Positions 1 through 11,650 of a stretch of 64,000 nt of DNA are shown one piece after another (position 1 is the stretch's first letter; each line of letters starts with the position of its first letter). This DNA is from Corynespora cassiicola (lineage: Eukaryota; Ascomycota; Dothideomycetes; Pleosporales; Corynesporascaceae): NCBI GenBank assembly GCA_022059125.1, contig JAEUWY010000006.1, positions 1,116,001 to 1,180,000 of the forward strand. The letters run 5' to 3'. The translations under genes were made by a program, and so were the position numbers. The notes under the pieces are model-generated. The model did not search any database and was not told the DNA's origin. It saw nothing but the letters and a program-made list of their open reading frames with translations.

Positions 1-1337
1 TCCCAGATCTTCACCGCGTCTTGCAGGTGCCACTCGCCTCGCTGAAGGCTTTGCTGATCAGGAAAGGAATTACCGACGGGGACGCTGCAAACAATTACGA
101 AGAGACTTCGGTGGCAGGATCAACAGGACAAGAAGATTGGGAGAGTGCAAGTGACGGCATTCATAATACTAATGGTGACGACGCATCGACGAGTTTGGCA
201 GGCAGTGATCGCTCGGATTTCGCATGGTCAACGACCATAGAATGTACCCGTGCTTCAGCGAGGTCTGAGGCTGCAAACACAAATCTGCGACCACATGTGC
301 ATCCTCTACCTAAATCTAGGCCCTCTACACCGAGGCCTCGGTCGCTTGATCACATGAATGCACCTCCCAACGAGATCCCCGAGGAGCGACCAGATATCCC
401 CCGTCCTTCGGCCGCTGGTCTTTATAGCATGAATAACCGCAATCGGAACAGGGAACGAGTTCAAAGGTTTGCCCGTAACGTGGACCTCGGATCTAGCTCG
501 CGACTTCGAAGGTCAAACCCTAATTCTGGCGGCGGTGATGGCGCTTTTGACATGAGCGCAATAAGGGAAATCCTTGAGTCCGATGAGCGTTCTACCATTT
601 CGATCCCGGCTCAAGTCAACCCTAGCCGGCGACGACGGGCAGCACCGATCCCGAATCGAAATGAGGAGGGAATGGCCCGTGACTTTGAAGTCGGCTTCTT
701 GGGAGAACAGTTTGTAAATGCCCTTAAACAATCTGACTACCACACCTGGCCAGGTTAAAAGCTGACTCTTGTCTAGGTATATACCTTGCTGCATGATACA
801 CTCAGGCTGCCCGACTTCACTGGCGAAGACAATTGGACCAGTTCACTACGTTCTCGTGCGGGCTTCTCAACCTACGGCCGCGAAGTGTCAGACTTTACCT
901 ACAAGGACACGCAAGGGGCCCTCACTCGTCACTTTTTGCAGATGCAGCACCCGTACACCACGCCAGAGTGGTTGTACACTGCTTGCGACAACGGTAATGT
1001 GCCTCTGTACCGGATAGAGGTCAAAAGTACAACGAAGCAAGATCCTGCTACTACCTTTTATATGAGTGGTCATCAATACAAGCTGGTAAGTCTTGTAGAA
1101 TCACGTAGCACGTCAGTAGAGCTTTCGGCTGATTTTGATCAGGCAAAGAAGCTGCGCGTCAATTCGGTGACACCATCAGAGCTCTACGTCATTCTGCGCA
1201 TATCGGGCTTGGATGCATTGGAAGACGAGGCAGGACACCGGCCCCAGTGGAGAGTCTATTTGGACCCATATACTCGCGGCAAAGAGGGACTACTGAACTT
1301 TGTCACGCCCACGTATGCCGTCATAGCTACTGCGTAG
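1..1337 (+). CDS. NO VEIN-type C-terminal domain (DUF3883) protein, 3' part only
   Basis: The gene enters from the left edge. The frame is open from base 3, and the exons are 3-713, 777-1085 and 1143-1337. The first 230 visible residues are Ser/Pro/Arg-rich and probably disordered. The last 165 residues match the NOV C-terminal domain (DUF3883), a restriction-endonuclease-like fold. It starts at GFLGEQFVYTLLHD, continues through RIEVKST (the E-V-K core) and FYMSGHQYKLAKKL, and ends in a YVILRISGL strand. Intron 714-776 (63 bases, GTAAAT, CTGAC branch, CTAG) joins GEQF to VYTLL. Intron 1086-1142 (57 bases) is in frame, so reading through it would also give an open product; removing it restores the GHQYKL-AKKL helix expected of the family. 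NO VEIN proteins normally carry a large upstream part with an Hsp90-like ATPase fold, which lies outside this window. The cellular role in fungi is not known to me. Confidence 0.8.
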
Positions 1338-2919
1338 GCTGACTCTATGTGGTTCGATTCGTTTCTAAAGTATCTTGTAAACTCGCGTGGCTACTGGAGT
1401 ATTAAGGTTATGAGGTCTTCATTTGGATCTCGAGCAGAAGTCATGGTAGGAAGAAGTTGGGGTGTTCTAACGTGGGTAGATTAAAAAAGTATTACGAGCC
1501 GGAACTTGGCAGCTTAGTAGTTACACATACGAAGGCACAGAGCCTGTAGTTACGCACGGGAGGGATCAAGGGCATGTGAGCAGTAGAAACGGGAAGTCAC
1601 CGACGTGTTCAGTATGCTTAGTGCTCCCAAATAACTGGTCATTCTGATCACAGTGCATACTAACCATTGAGCAACTTATTGCTCAGTTTGATCGGCGCTC
1701 GGAAGAAACTGAGCACGCTATGTATATAGTCCTGCAAGCATTACCCTATATACTTGCTTAGAATATCAGACCGGGGGTGAATCTCTCTTTACAGAAACCT
1801 TCTCAACATTATGACCTTGCTCATTCATTACATGATCACATTCCACCCGTGGGCTTCTCTTCAAGACGTCTGGGTGAAGATGTGGATGTTAATGTCCATC
1901 TGTTAGAGAATGGGAAGAAGAAGAAGTGATTTCTGGTATATAATGTGTATAAGCAGTATTGAATACTACTTCACATGCAGTGACAATGTTTGAGATTGAC
2001 GCTATCACAATCAGTGACTGTGTCAGTCTAGAATATCAGTCACGTGAGGTGGGGGTGTCCCAAATCAACACCTTACTTCGTAGTTGTATCTTGTAATAAA
2101 ATAGTCACTTACTATAGTTAGTGTATAATGTAAGACGCGGGGTTATTTTGCATTAGTCCGAACCAAGAATAAAATAAAATAAGTCTGAAGATAAAAGTTT
2201 CTCAATAAGATTTATTTTTATTAAAATTACTAATTGGCCCAGCAAACCTGAGAGAAAGGGACTCCTATACCTCTTTGAAAAAGTACTAATATTTTCTAGA
2301 TGTAGTTAGTAATTTGCTTCCGCTAGAATTACCAATTGATAGGGGAGCACCTATATGGAACCGCGCTCTGCAGCGCGTGTAGGGCTGATGATGACTTCCT
2401 AGTATTAGAGAGAGGCTGTGAAGGTAGGATAGGGCTGTTCTACAGATATACAGAGCGGGAAAAGCTTGAAGTTGGCGCTGCAAGTAAGGAAGTATGTTTT
2501 CCAGTTGCTGAAAGTTAAAATACCCTCATTTGTCTCGCCACACAGTGCGTCTCGCCACGCAGGGATGGCAAGGCCCGGCGCTTGTTTACCAGTAGTTAGC
2601 CAACGCGATTTCAGTGGCGAAACTAGCTTCGACATGGCAATCTCACACACCTCGAAATGCATTTCAGGGCACAGCGATATCTAATTTGGGATGGATAGCT
2701 ATACAATCACGCTGTGGGTTGAGCGTCACCGGTGAAAGGGTTGCGAGCGCATACGAAAGTAGAAAGGCTTGATATGATTTGGTAATATAGTTTGTTGCAT
2801 TGTCAAACAACCAACGACTCCCTAAATGAGCACTAAAACCTCTAGGTTGGTAGAGATGTGCTTTAATTTAGCTACGTAGTGTACTTTTAGGGACTTTTTA
2901 CATTGTTGCAGCGCGTGTT
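1338..2919. other. Intergenic, AT-richer, no gene seen
   Basis: The stretch is rich in A and T, especially 2080-2320, and short frames on both strands show no recognisable protein motif. It lies between a real gene end and a decayed transporter, so it may be degraded repeat DNA, but I see no terminal repeats or transposase motifs that would show this. Confidence 0.5.
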
Positions 2920-3405
2920 GGAGATGGGTATGGCTTACTAGAAGAACGATATTAGGATGAAGAACCTAAATGCAAGGAAAGATGCTAGACGGTATACCGG
3001 CTTATAAACATTGTTTTTCTTGGTAAGTTTGACAATTGTAGCATCTGGTGTCCGAGCCACGAATATTAGACCTACGAAGAAGCCGACACCGAGACCTAGG
3101 TAGGCAAGACCACAAATCTGCGGAGACTAACCGTAAGTTGCGATGTGGACTTCCGTGATTGTAGTGAATAGAAGATATAGCAATCCAGAAATGAACGCTG
3201 TGTAGGTGTTAAGAAGACAATGGGCGACCTTGTGAGGAGCTTCAGCGGACGGACAATGCCCTGCCTGAGCACAGTAGTGGCCGAGCGCGCCGCAGCATCT
3301 TTCTGATGTGTAATGATGTTTTGCGGTTCGGGACGATTCATCTCCTTTCTCAATTTTGCGGTCTTTCAGTCCAAGAGGACTCCGGAGTGGCGTCCTAGTC
3401 GTGTC
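2920..3405 (-). pseudogene. Decayed MFS drug:H+ antiporter (DHA1 type), C-terminal half only
   Basis: Read on the minus strand, three frames line up with the middle and C-terminal part of fungal DHA1 transporters. The first has KTAKLRKEMNRPEP and RPLKLLTRSPIVFL (from about 3390 down to 3220). After a frame change comes the membrane segment AFISGLLYLLFTTITEV. Then SPQICGLAYLGLGVGFF and RTPDATIVKLTKKN follow near 3115-3010. An in-frame TGA stands where DRK would be (VLLD-stop-KTAK). A TAG sits just before SPQIC, and TAG TAA stand where the FFWYGW motif would be near 2935. The N-terminal half is not detectable above 3405. This is a dead gene: one or more frameshifts plus at least three stops. 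Several of the stops fit C-to-T type changes. Confidence 0.7.
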
Positions 3406-4666
3406 TGTCGCCCTGGAAAGATGTCCCCGGATTTGTTCCCTGGGAAAATCGTCCTAGTCAGATTAATCGCCCCGGAGGGTTACAAACAGGCAGAATCACG
3501 GGATATTTAAGCTCAGCAGGAAAACTTTCCCGAAGATCTACCCTTTTGTGATCTTTGGTATATACACATCAAGATACATCTGATTTGCTCGGTAAAGGCC
3601 ACAGTCAGTTCAAAACTGGTTCCCTATTGCATTAGGAATTGTGAAGATTCGTTTCCATCTTTATATATTCCTTCAGCTCATCTGTTTCCTCCTCAAGCAT
3701 GTCACTTATACACTTATGTAGGCTAACAAGCTTCTGCATACGCATTACCTTCCTCTAACTCTTTAGAACATTCCATTCAAGTTCTAGGACTATTGGGCAC
3801 CTCTGGGGATGTATTTGCTCATTCGTATCAGATCCACTCGCCGATGCGTCCGATAGTTCAAGCAATGTCAAGCGTTTGGTTCGCTCAGAGCGTTTCGCTA
3901 GGTGTTAGATTAGCTAATACTCTTTAGGTTATCGCTTGGATTCGTGGTATCTGCCTTGCTTTTGGCTGTTTGCTCTTGCTCGCTGGTTCGAAGGCTGTGG
4001 TGCGCTTCTTTGGCACTATGATGACAGTTAGAGCAGGATTCTTTTAGATAACCTTTGTCACGAGAGCAAAGAATAGGGTGTCTAGGGCCTAGGTAGGCTA
4101 GATTAATATACTGCGTTCGATGTCTACGTGTAGGTTTAAGACGTTGGATAAGGAAGAAAAGTTCTTTCTCCGCTATCTCGCCCATCTCTCGCTTAATACG
4201 AGCCTAGCCCTTAATGGTCTAGTATCGTCTTGGTCGCTAGCGCCGTCAAGGTGGCCAGCGTACTGTCGTTGACAGTACGTTCGAGCTGTCAGGGTGCCTA
4301 AGGGGCTACCGCGACAATAGGCGTCTATAGCTGTAATGGTTAAAGAGGAGTACTAAGAACACCAGAGACTAGTTGAGTGGGGTGGCAGTCATTTTATAGC
4401 TACAATACAGACTCATACTCATTCATTGCTAGCAAGTTATTTTATTTCTCTCGCATGAGTGGGAAGAAGAAGGGGGTGGGCTTAGTTTCGGACCCCAAGC
4501 CTGAGCAGTCTGACCACAAGGATGTGTGTCCACTAAAGTTTAAAAATAGGTGGTTTTAAATATTGGAGGAGGGGATCGTAAACGATCTAAAAAATAAGCT
4601 AAGCAGTGAAAATATGGGTCACGTAAGCGGTTGAACAAAGTCGATGCTGCCGCAAGTATAGGTTGA
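3406..4666. other. Gene-poor stretch, one Cys/His-containing ORF
   Basis: No complete gene is visible. A 91-codon minus-strand frame (3910-4185) contains CSRDKGYLKESCSNCHHS, a Cys/His cluster that resembles zinc-knuckle-like tails found on some fungal transposon proteins, but I cannot assign it. The bases upstream of the HET relic (4380-4660) do not encode the YAILSH-type N-terminal HET motif that would be expected there. Confidence 0.4.
4260..4278. repeat. Perfect 19-base inverted repeat
   Basis: GTACTGTC and its exact reverse complement GACAGTAC are separated by GTT. It lies in the gene-poor stretch. It may be part of a lost element or chance; no gene nearby would use it as a terminator. 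Confidence 0.5.
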
Positions 4667-6169
4667 GTTTGCATCGATAAGAAGAGTAGTGTTGAGCTTT
4701 CGGAAGCTGTTAACTCAATGTACAACTGGTACTGGAAGGCTAAAATCTGCTACGCATACCTCCCTGATATCAGTTTGGACCCGAATAACCATGAGACCGG
4801 AGATTTTGAATTTTGGCATAGCCGATGGTTCACTCGTGGGTGGACATTACACGAGCTACTGGCACCCACTGTCGTCGAATTCTACATTGCTGGCTGGCGT
4901 CGCATAGGCACCAAGAACACCCTGTGCAAGGAAATCTTCAGTGCTTCCAGAATATCGACGCAGTTCCTGCTGAACCGAGAAAGTATAAAATGTGCTTCTA
5001 TTTCGGGAATCTTCTTCTGGGCTTCGGCGCGGCAAACTACTAGACAAGAGGATATGGCGTATTGTCTTATGGGCCTAGTAAACGTAAATATGCCTTTGCT
5101 GTACGGAGAGGGCTATAGGGCATTTTATCACCTGCAGCAAGAAATTGTAAGGAGGACCAACGATCACAGTATATTTGCTTGATCACCACAAGGACGGCAT
5201 GTGCTTGGCATGCTGGCTCCTTCACCGGAATTTTTCTCGGCCGCTCAGGGGATCGTTTCTCAGAATTCGGTCCAATCTGGAAGTTTCGAAGTCACGAACA
5301 ATGGGTTACGAATCGGGTTAGATTACGTTACACCAGTTGCTATGCCAGATCAAGGAATACTGGTACTTCTTAACTGTCGAAATGCTGACTGCGTAAGAAT
5401 TGGGGTATGGCTTAGGACAGGAGAGGACGGACGACTATACAGGGATCCCAGCACAGGGCCTGAGCATATCACCTACAACCATGTCCCTGCGAAGACTGCC
5501 TATGGCGAGATGTATATTTTAGCGGAGACAGATCCCAAAGATGATAGCTCCAGAAAGACGTGCAACACGAGTATCGAAGAATTGGTGTTGGAATCAAACA
5601 CTCTACATTCCCAACATGCACTTGTGGGATTGGGGTCTTTGGTCGATGTGGTGGCACTCCATTCCCGCGGTGACAATGGCGATATATTGTGTATTTCCGA
5701 TGACGAATATGGAGGCATCTTAATCGAAGACAGGTTTAGCTCATGGACATTCCTGATTGCTTTTGGTCAATATGAGCACTGCCCAATGTTTAGGGTTGTT
5801 GAAGGCTTTTTGTTTGAGGAGGCAAAAGCGAGACTGAGCCAAATATTCAAGGATATGGGCCGGGCGCAAAGGCTGAACCTAGAACAAGATCCTAACAATC
5901 GGAAACGGTCAGAATGTCACTTGGAGTGGCTATCAAAAGGTTTTGTAGTCATCGCAACTGTCAGGAAGAAGAGGAAATCGGGAAGTATTTCTTGGGCATG
6001 GACAGTATTTGTAAAACATGCCGAAAGCTATGAAGCGATGTGTTTCAGTCAAAATAACGAAGCATCGCCAGCCGACGAAGACACCAAATCAATATCACGA
6101 TCTCAATCAAACCTCATGAGACGAGGCATAGGTTGGTCGGTATTTGGGCGAGCCATAAAAATGCTGTAA
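4667..6169 (+). pseudogene. HET domain (HET-E-like) incompatibility gene, disrupted
   Basis: One reading frame runs from 4667 to 6169 with a single TGA at 5180-5182. It begins at VCIDKKSSVELSEAVNSM, followed by MYNWYWKAKICYAYL, SRWFTRGWTLHELLAP, EDMAYCLMGLVNVNMPLLYGEG and NDHSIFA. These are the ordered signatures of HET-domain proteins that trigger vegetative incompatibility. The TGA replaces the Trp that normally follows SIFA (SIFAW), and the frame continues with VLGMLAPSPEFFSA and a C-terminal HET-associated region of about 320 residues. Upstream there is another TGA at 4664-4666 where the WVDTC part should be, and the N-terminal YAILSH motif is missing. An intron that removes the 5180 stop would also remove conserved residues. 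I read this as an N-truncated, nonsense-mutated allele or paralogue. Confidence 0.8.
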
Positions 6170-6598
6170 CTTGTCGAGTGCAGGAAAAGTTTCACAGCCT
6201 CCGATAATTACAATTAAAAAACATAGTCCAGATGAATGGGAAAAGTTAGGAGAAAGACTTAGTATACTGGTACAAGCTATTTCGGATGACATAGTATATC
6301 AATGTCAGATAGAAAAAAAGGTAGCTGAGTATTTAATTGCATTGGATTTTGTTTTGTATCTACCTCTAAGATTGAAAGTATGAAGTCATCAATCAGCCGT
6401 GTTCTTCCAGAGCTGATAGTGATCATCTGAAACTGCAAGCTACACATGGGAAGATAAACGAGTGACTGTATTGAGCTTGAGGTTTAAGTTGAAAATAAAG
6501 AAACGCATATCTCTGGGTGTAGAGGGGTTGATTAATTCATGAAGCTATGCTTCGTTCCAGTCATTCCATGCTGCTTTATCCCGTCGGACTTTCCCAAC
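6170..6598. other. Intergenic, no gene seen
   Basis: A 70-codon frame without a good start (6171-6383) follows the HET relic directly and may be more of its decayed 3' end. Nothing else is recognised. Confidence 0.4.
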
Positions 6599-7974
6599 CT
6601 ATTTGACCGTGTATGAGAGCTCCAGCTCAGTTGTTCTCGTAATATCCTGAGGGTCTTTGCGACCAAAGTTATTTATCACCAAGTTCTCTTCACTATCATT
6701 GTCCTTGTCTCGAGAACTCTCTATGTCCGTCTTCTTAGAGGTATCGATGTCGTAGAGTTGAACGTGACCTCCATTCTTACTCCTAAGTGCCGATCCGACT
6801 GCCCCAGAGCCATACGAGCCGTAGGAACCCTCGCCAGGCTTGCGCCAGAGGAACCGAATCGCACGAATAGCAGGCATGGAAGAGACGAGAATGCCAACTG
6901 CAGGCTCGGCTACAGACCAGTTCATAGGAACACCCATCGCCATGCTCACGTCAGGGTCTACGAGAAGTGCTGGTATGAAACCGAGTCGAACAGCAGAGGT
7001 TATGACGGCGCTACAAAGGCTATCAGTACGGACTAATGAGAAATGGGTCCCATCTACTTACAAACCACCAACGAGCATAGTTGCAAGTAACTGAAGCTTC
7101 ACCTTCGTTTCCATCTGCAGGGGCATGACAATGGGAATGGACAGAAGGTATACAATCAGATCTGTCGTCAAGCCGGTGATGGCGTTTCCCAGGTAGAAGG
7201 CATTGATATCAACGCATCTAATTCACATGAGCGGTCATGATTTCGATTATGGACTCAAAGGATCATACCGTTTTGCATCAACAGCAATTGTCACATCCCA
7301 GGCTGCTGCGATTGGTGAACACTGGAAAATTGCGACCAGGACATTGGCTATGGTATTGGCCGAAACAATGCCGAAGACGACCCAAAGTACGATGGGCAGA
7401 TTTCGCGACTGAATACCGCGCAGGACACGATGGTAAAGTGATATTACACTGAGCTTAACCATGCCCAGTGTTGTGTTGTAGAAGATAGCGCAGAAGTAAA
7501 TTGACTGTAGGGCGTCAGTGATTCGCGGGATCCGTCAAGACTTGAAAGATGGGGTGCGATGGGGTTCGCAGGTCGGGGCAGCTTACCTTGTTGTAGTCTA
7601 CAACCCCTTGGATTCCTCGTTCGTAAAGAATCAGTTGGACATGAGTACCCATCCCGCGGCCGATAGCAATGTAAACGGCTATGCAGAGCCCAAAAAAGGT
7701 AAGTACTGCGAGAATGTGAAAAACTATGAGGAAGTTAGGACCTGGGTGCCTAAATTTTTTGCGTTGATTGAGTGTAGAGCTTACTGTCGTCCATTCCTAG
7801 AACTTGTGCCCCATTCGCCTTCCCACTGTCCACACGCTTTTGAAGCACCCAGCGCCCAAGGAAGCGTAGAATGACACTGAACACCACAACAACTATCGCA
7901 GTTGAAGTGACTGCTAGCTCTGATTCTGTGAGGGTCTCATCAGCATTGGCTGGCCTTTCCGTTGGGATGTCCAT
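6599..7974 (-). CDS. Fungal rhodopsin-domain 7-TM integral membrane protein
   Basis: Five exons (7974-7785, 7705-7587, 7504-7269, 7217-7062, 7010-6599) give 370 residues with all splice phases consistent. The seven hydrophobic segments follow the order known for the fungal rhodopsin-domain (SAT4/PTH11-related) membrane proteins: TM1 about residues 21-40, ILTFFGLCIAVYIAIGRG, a TM3 with KLSVISLYHRVL, IFQCSPIAAAWD after TM4, then CVDINAFYLGNAITGLTTD leading into TM5, and the closing SVAEPAVGILVSSMPAIRAI. The tail of about 90 residues is polar and Gly/Ser-rich. Introns are 51-81 bases. The start is the first ATG before MDIPTERPA, with no hydrophobic leader before it. Ligand and function are unknown for most members; some sense extracellular cues at the plasma membrane. 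A related but apparently frameshifted gene lies at 32.4-33.8 kb. Confidence 0.88.
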
Positions 7975-9874
7975 AATGACAGCCCCAGATGTTGATGACG
8001 AAGAGAATGTGAAGTAGCCCGCTGGACCAGGAACAAAAAACAAAGATAATACCAGTAGCAACGCTGCAAATTTGAACGACCCCGAGGGGAAGGCATGCGG
8101 CGGCAGTGATGCAGCTTTTGACTAAGTAAAGGTAGTGCCAGTGAGCCTGCAATGGCCACACGGTCCAAGTTCTCTCTGTAACAGCAACGTGCACTCCCCG
8201 CTTCTCGACTAGGATCTTTCAAGGGCTCACCGTGCCTCCTTTTCTGTCGTTCTTCCCCCACAATCACTTGCGTACCTTGAAGTAATTCCACATATCCTAG
8301 TGTTCTCCTCTCACGGTCGGCTTCTCGTCCGATTCTTCACGCTCCTCGTCCTTTTCTGGCAATGATTGGTCATTCATAGTTCGTCTCCGATATATGAACT
8401 CATGCCCGCCGAACGTCAATTGCAGAAAACGGCATAGTCACCGGAGACTTTGTTAGACTCCTGATTCATGGTCGTCCCGAATGAAACGTTGGGCTCTTGC
8501 GCATAAGCTCGTCCCGGAGGAATTGCCGGACGTTGGCGCACCACGGCATACAAGGCGTGCTGCCCAGTAGGATTCCTACCATAACCCCCGCAACGGCCCG
8601 TTAAGCTCGGCTTCGGTTCGACCCACTGACAGAAAACGGTGAAGTACCAGGAAGATCTTTGCGCCACCTTGGGTGCGGCCTGAACACGGATGTTTTTCCG
8701 TAACAGTAATTGTGTGCAGATGATAGGCCAATCTGTGCCATATTCAGATCATCGAGGGCCTGCAAGGCACATCGATTTGAAGAGCTTGAAGAACACCCTG
8801 TTGCTGTAACTCGATGGAATAAAAAGAGACTTTTGGGCAGAGCCTCTTTCTGCCGAGCGCCGATGAGATCTCGCCGAAGTGGCAGGCGTTATTCCGTACG
8901 TGGAGATAGCCGCTGTTGACGCGCTTGTCAGAGCCCGGTTCCGACCCCAACGCTCTCTGAGCCTCAGAATTACCGAACACAAGGGTTGTTACTGCATTGG
9001 ACCATCGTCGGAGCACCGAATCAAGGAAATCCCTATTCTCATCCATCGGGGGTTCCAAAAGAAGAATAGTTGACTCCACATGACAACTGCAAAATCACAA
9101 TGTGACGAGTGTGAATTATTCCTTCTGATTGGGGGAAGGTTTTCCGCATTGGCGAATGGGACTTTTTCAGTAGCACACCCATTGCGTTGGGTCGAGGATT
9201 CCAAGGATATATGGGGCTAGTCTTATCACAGCGGGAATATAGAGGTTTGCCTTAAAAAAAGGGGAGGCCATTTCAGTACAGGATGTTCAGGTGGTATCAA
9301 AGCGCGAGAGTTGAATTAACCAACGTATGACATTGCTTCCATGGGCGATGCTCTTTCGAAGCTTATTTTTCCAACTTGGGCGCCCATCTCGTCTGGATCT
9401 CGCGTACCTGAACCACGATGAAAATCAACATGAATTACCTTGGCGATGCGGAGAGAAAGGCCGACTGTCAATTTTGAGAAGAAGACACAGCAAAAATATG
9501 CCGCGCAATTCGAATTAGGGCCGATTGTTTCAGAGGCCGCCGTCGTTCACGCGGCGACAATCGTAGTGGAAACTAATACCTATTACGCTCCCAAGACTGT
9601 GCTCGTGCCACTATCTGCTCTAGCGGGAATAACAAAGCCGAGTGTAAGGGATCCTGAATCCTTCCGCGCCTTGGCTATTCAAACGCTTAACCGAAGGGCA
9701 TGTGATACGAGCACTCAATTCGAATTGATATGTCGAGAGGTCAAAAAATCAAGCGTGATATTTATTCTGTCTATGTAAGATATATAGCATCAAAGAGAAG
9801 TTGCACAGATTCACTAAATCATGTTTGGCCAAATAGCGTGAATTCGGCCACACGTAATCAGCATAACATTTGAT
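7975..9874. other. Intergenic, no gene supported
   Basis: The 1.9 kb holds the upstream region of the 7-TM gene and the downstream region of the P450. Short frames occur on both strands (the longest 125 codons, 7914-8291 minus; another 112 codons, 9440-9778 plus) but none has splice-linked partners or family motifs. Confidence 0.5.
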
Positions 9875-11650
9875 CTAAGCCCCGCTAGCCACGAGTTTGG
9901 CTTGGAGTCCCTGGTTGTATGCGACGCCTCCAGCGACAATGTATTTGCCCGTTTGCTGGACTTCTATGTTGAAATGGCGTACTGTCTGAGAAGAATGAGT
10001 CAGCTACGCGCACTATTACGAATAAACCGAATGGTGGATAGGGTAAATGTAACCTACCTCAGGCAACAACTTATACAATTCCATAATCGCAATGTCTTTG
10101 CCCAGGCAGACGCGCGGTCCCATGCCAAAGCTAAACTGTGCCGCCTCATATTCGGCCGCTTTTTTCTCGCTCTCTAACCAACGTTCAGGCTTGAACTCCT
10201 CGGCGTCCTCGCCATATAGACTTCTGTCTCGTTGGACAGTGTAGGCGTGGCTCGTAATCTCAGTACCCTCGGGGATAAAAGAGCCGTCAATCACTTTTCC
10301 ACCGGCAGGTGCTATGCGCGCAAAGAGGTTGGTTGCAGGAGGGTTCAATCTCAATCCTTCTTTGATGCAAGCAACAAAGTAAGGAAGATGCTGGCGAGTT
10401 TCCTCGTATAGTATCGGGTTCGAAAGAAGCCCAGCTTTGTCTGCAGCATCAATCTCTGCGCGACAGCGTTCAAAAATTCCAGGTACGGTACTGATAAAGC
10501 GAAGAATAGATCCTAGAGCCGTTCCTGTAGTGTCTGCGCCAGCTTGAATAAGGAGCGTGACGTGGGCGCGTTTCTCCACTGGGGTAAGAGGCGATCCATC
10601 AGAGTAGCGGGCGCTGAGGCAGCTTGTAGACGTTAACTGAGATTCATTTAATCGTGATGGAAAGAACATACTACTGCATAAAATCTGGTTTGCCCTCATA
10701 TGGCTTCTCGGAATTCTGCTTCTCGCGCGTGGAGACCTGACGATCAGCTTCGCACATAAGCCATCCTAGCATTGTTAGCATAGCCGCTCTCGGGATTCAA
10801 ACACGAGAACCATACCCATTCCAGAATCGTTACTCATGGAAGGCAGAAACCACAGTCCGACAACGGGCAGTTTGATGATAACCTCTCTAAAGAAGCGGAA
10901 GCGACCAACAAAGCCAAAAAAGTCCAGTCCTTTACGCCAGTTGGAAAGAATGTCCTTTTCATCTCTTTGATTTTGGACGCAACCGAAAGGATTGGTGAAT
11001 GATATCATGCTCATGATGTCGGCCGCAAACTCCGCGACCTTGTCAGAGAGACAGATGGTCGAAGCGGCATGCGCGTTCATCTTTTCGACAAACAGGTTTA
11101 CATGCTCATCAAATCGACTTTCCCATGTGTTCTTTAATTGACCAATAGTCCACGGCGCATTCGACAAAGCTTTGCGAAGTGCCTTGTGCTGTTCACTCCC
11201 AAGTGTAGTGAACAAATGCGGGGGACCAAGAGCCCCAGTTCCATACAGTCCCGCTTTGGTGTTACACTTAGGGTCCCAATATATATCTTTGAGGGCCGAA
11301 TGTCTCGGAAACAGCAGCATCGTGGGGGAAACTCGAATGGGCTTATCGGCTACCTCATGTCAGTCTTTCCGTTCCGCGGGGTACCTTTGGGAGTCCTGCA
11401 GTACTGCAAGAAAGAGAAGAAGGGACATTAACTTACTTCCATATTTGCGAACCAAGTACATAAAGAACTCGGGCTCTTTCTGCTTTACGGAGACAAGCGC
11501 GCCAAAAAGAGAAAATGAAGTGGCGTACCATGGCCCTGGAAATTTGGAAAGAGGATGCAAATACTGGTGGTAGAAGATACGAGACAAAACGGCGGTCAGA
11601 AGAGTTCCAACTATGGCAACAGCCAAGTTGGAGGAATTGAGAAGGCCCAT
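9875..11650 (-). CDS. Cytochrome P450 (pisatin demethylase-like)
   Basis: Five exons (11650-11437, 11349-10816, 10765-10672, 10622-10058, 9985-9875) give 505 residues. An N-terminal membrane anchor (residues about 8-31) would hold it on the ER, followed by the proline hinge KFPGPWYA. The oxygen-binding I-helix reads AGADTTGT, the ExxR pair is in KEGLRLNP, the PERF-type motif is FKPERW, and the heme loop is FSFGMGPRVCLGKDIA with the axial Cys near residue 453. The last exon of 36 residues (TVRHFNIEV onward) gives the C-terminal strand. Length and motifs are complete, so it looks functional. The family oxidises small lipophilic substrates such as plant defence compounds or secondary metabolites; the substrate cannot be told from sequence. 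No biosynthetic backbone gene is nearby. The intron 10671-10623 could use two donors two codon positions apart; I chose GTATGT. Confidence 0.9.

Noticed and set aside
9440..9778. 112-codon plus-strand frame between the two minus-strand genes
   Set aside because: No family motif, no introns joining it to other exons and weak start context.
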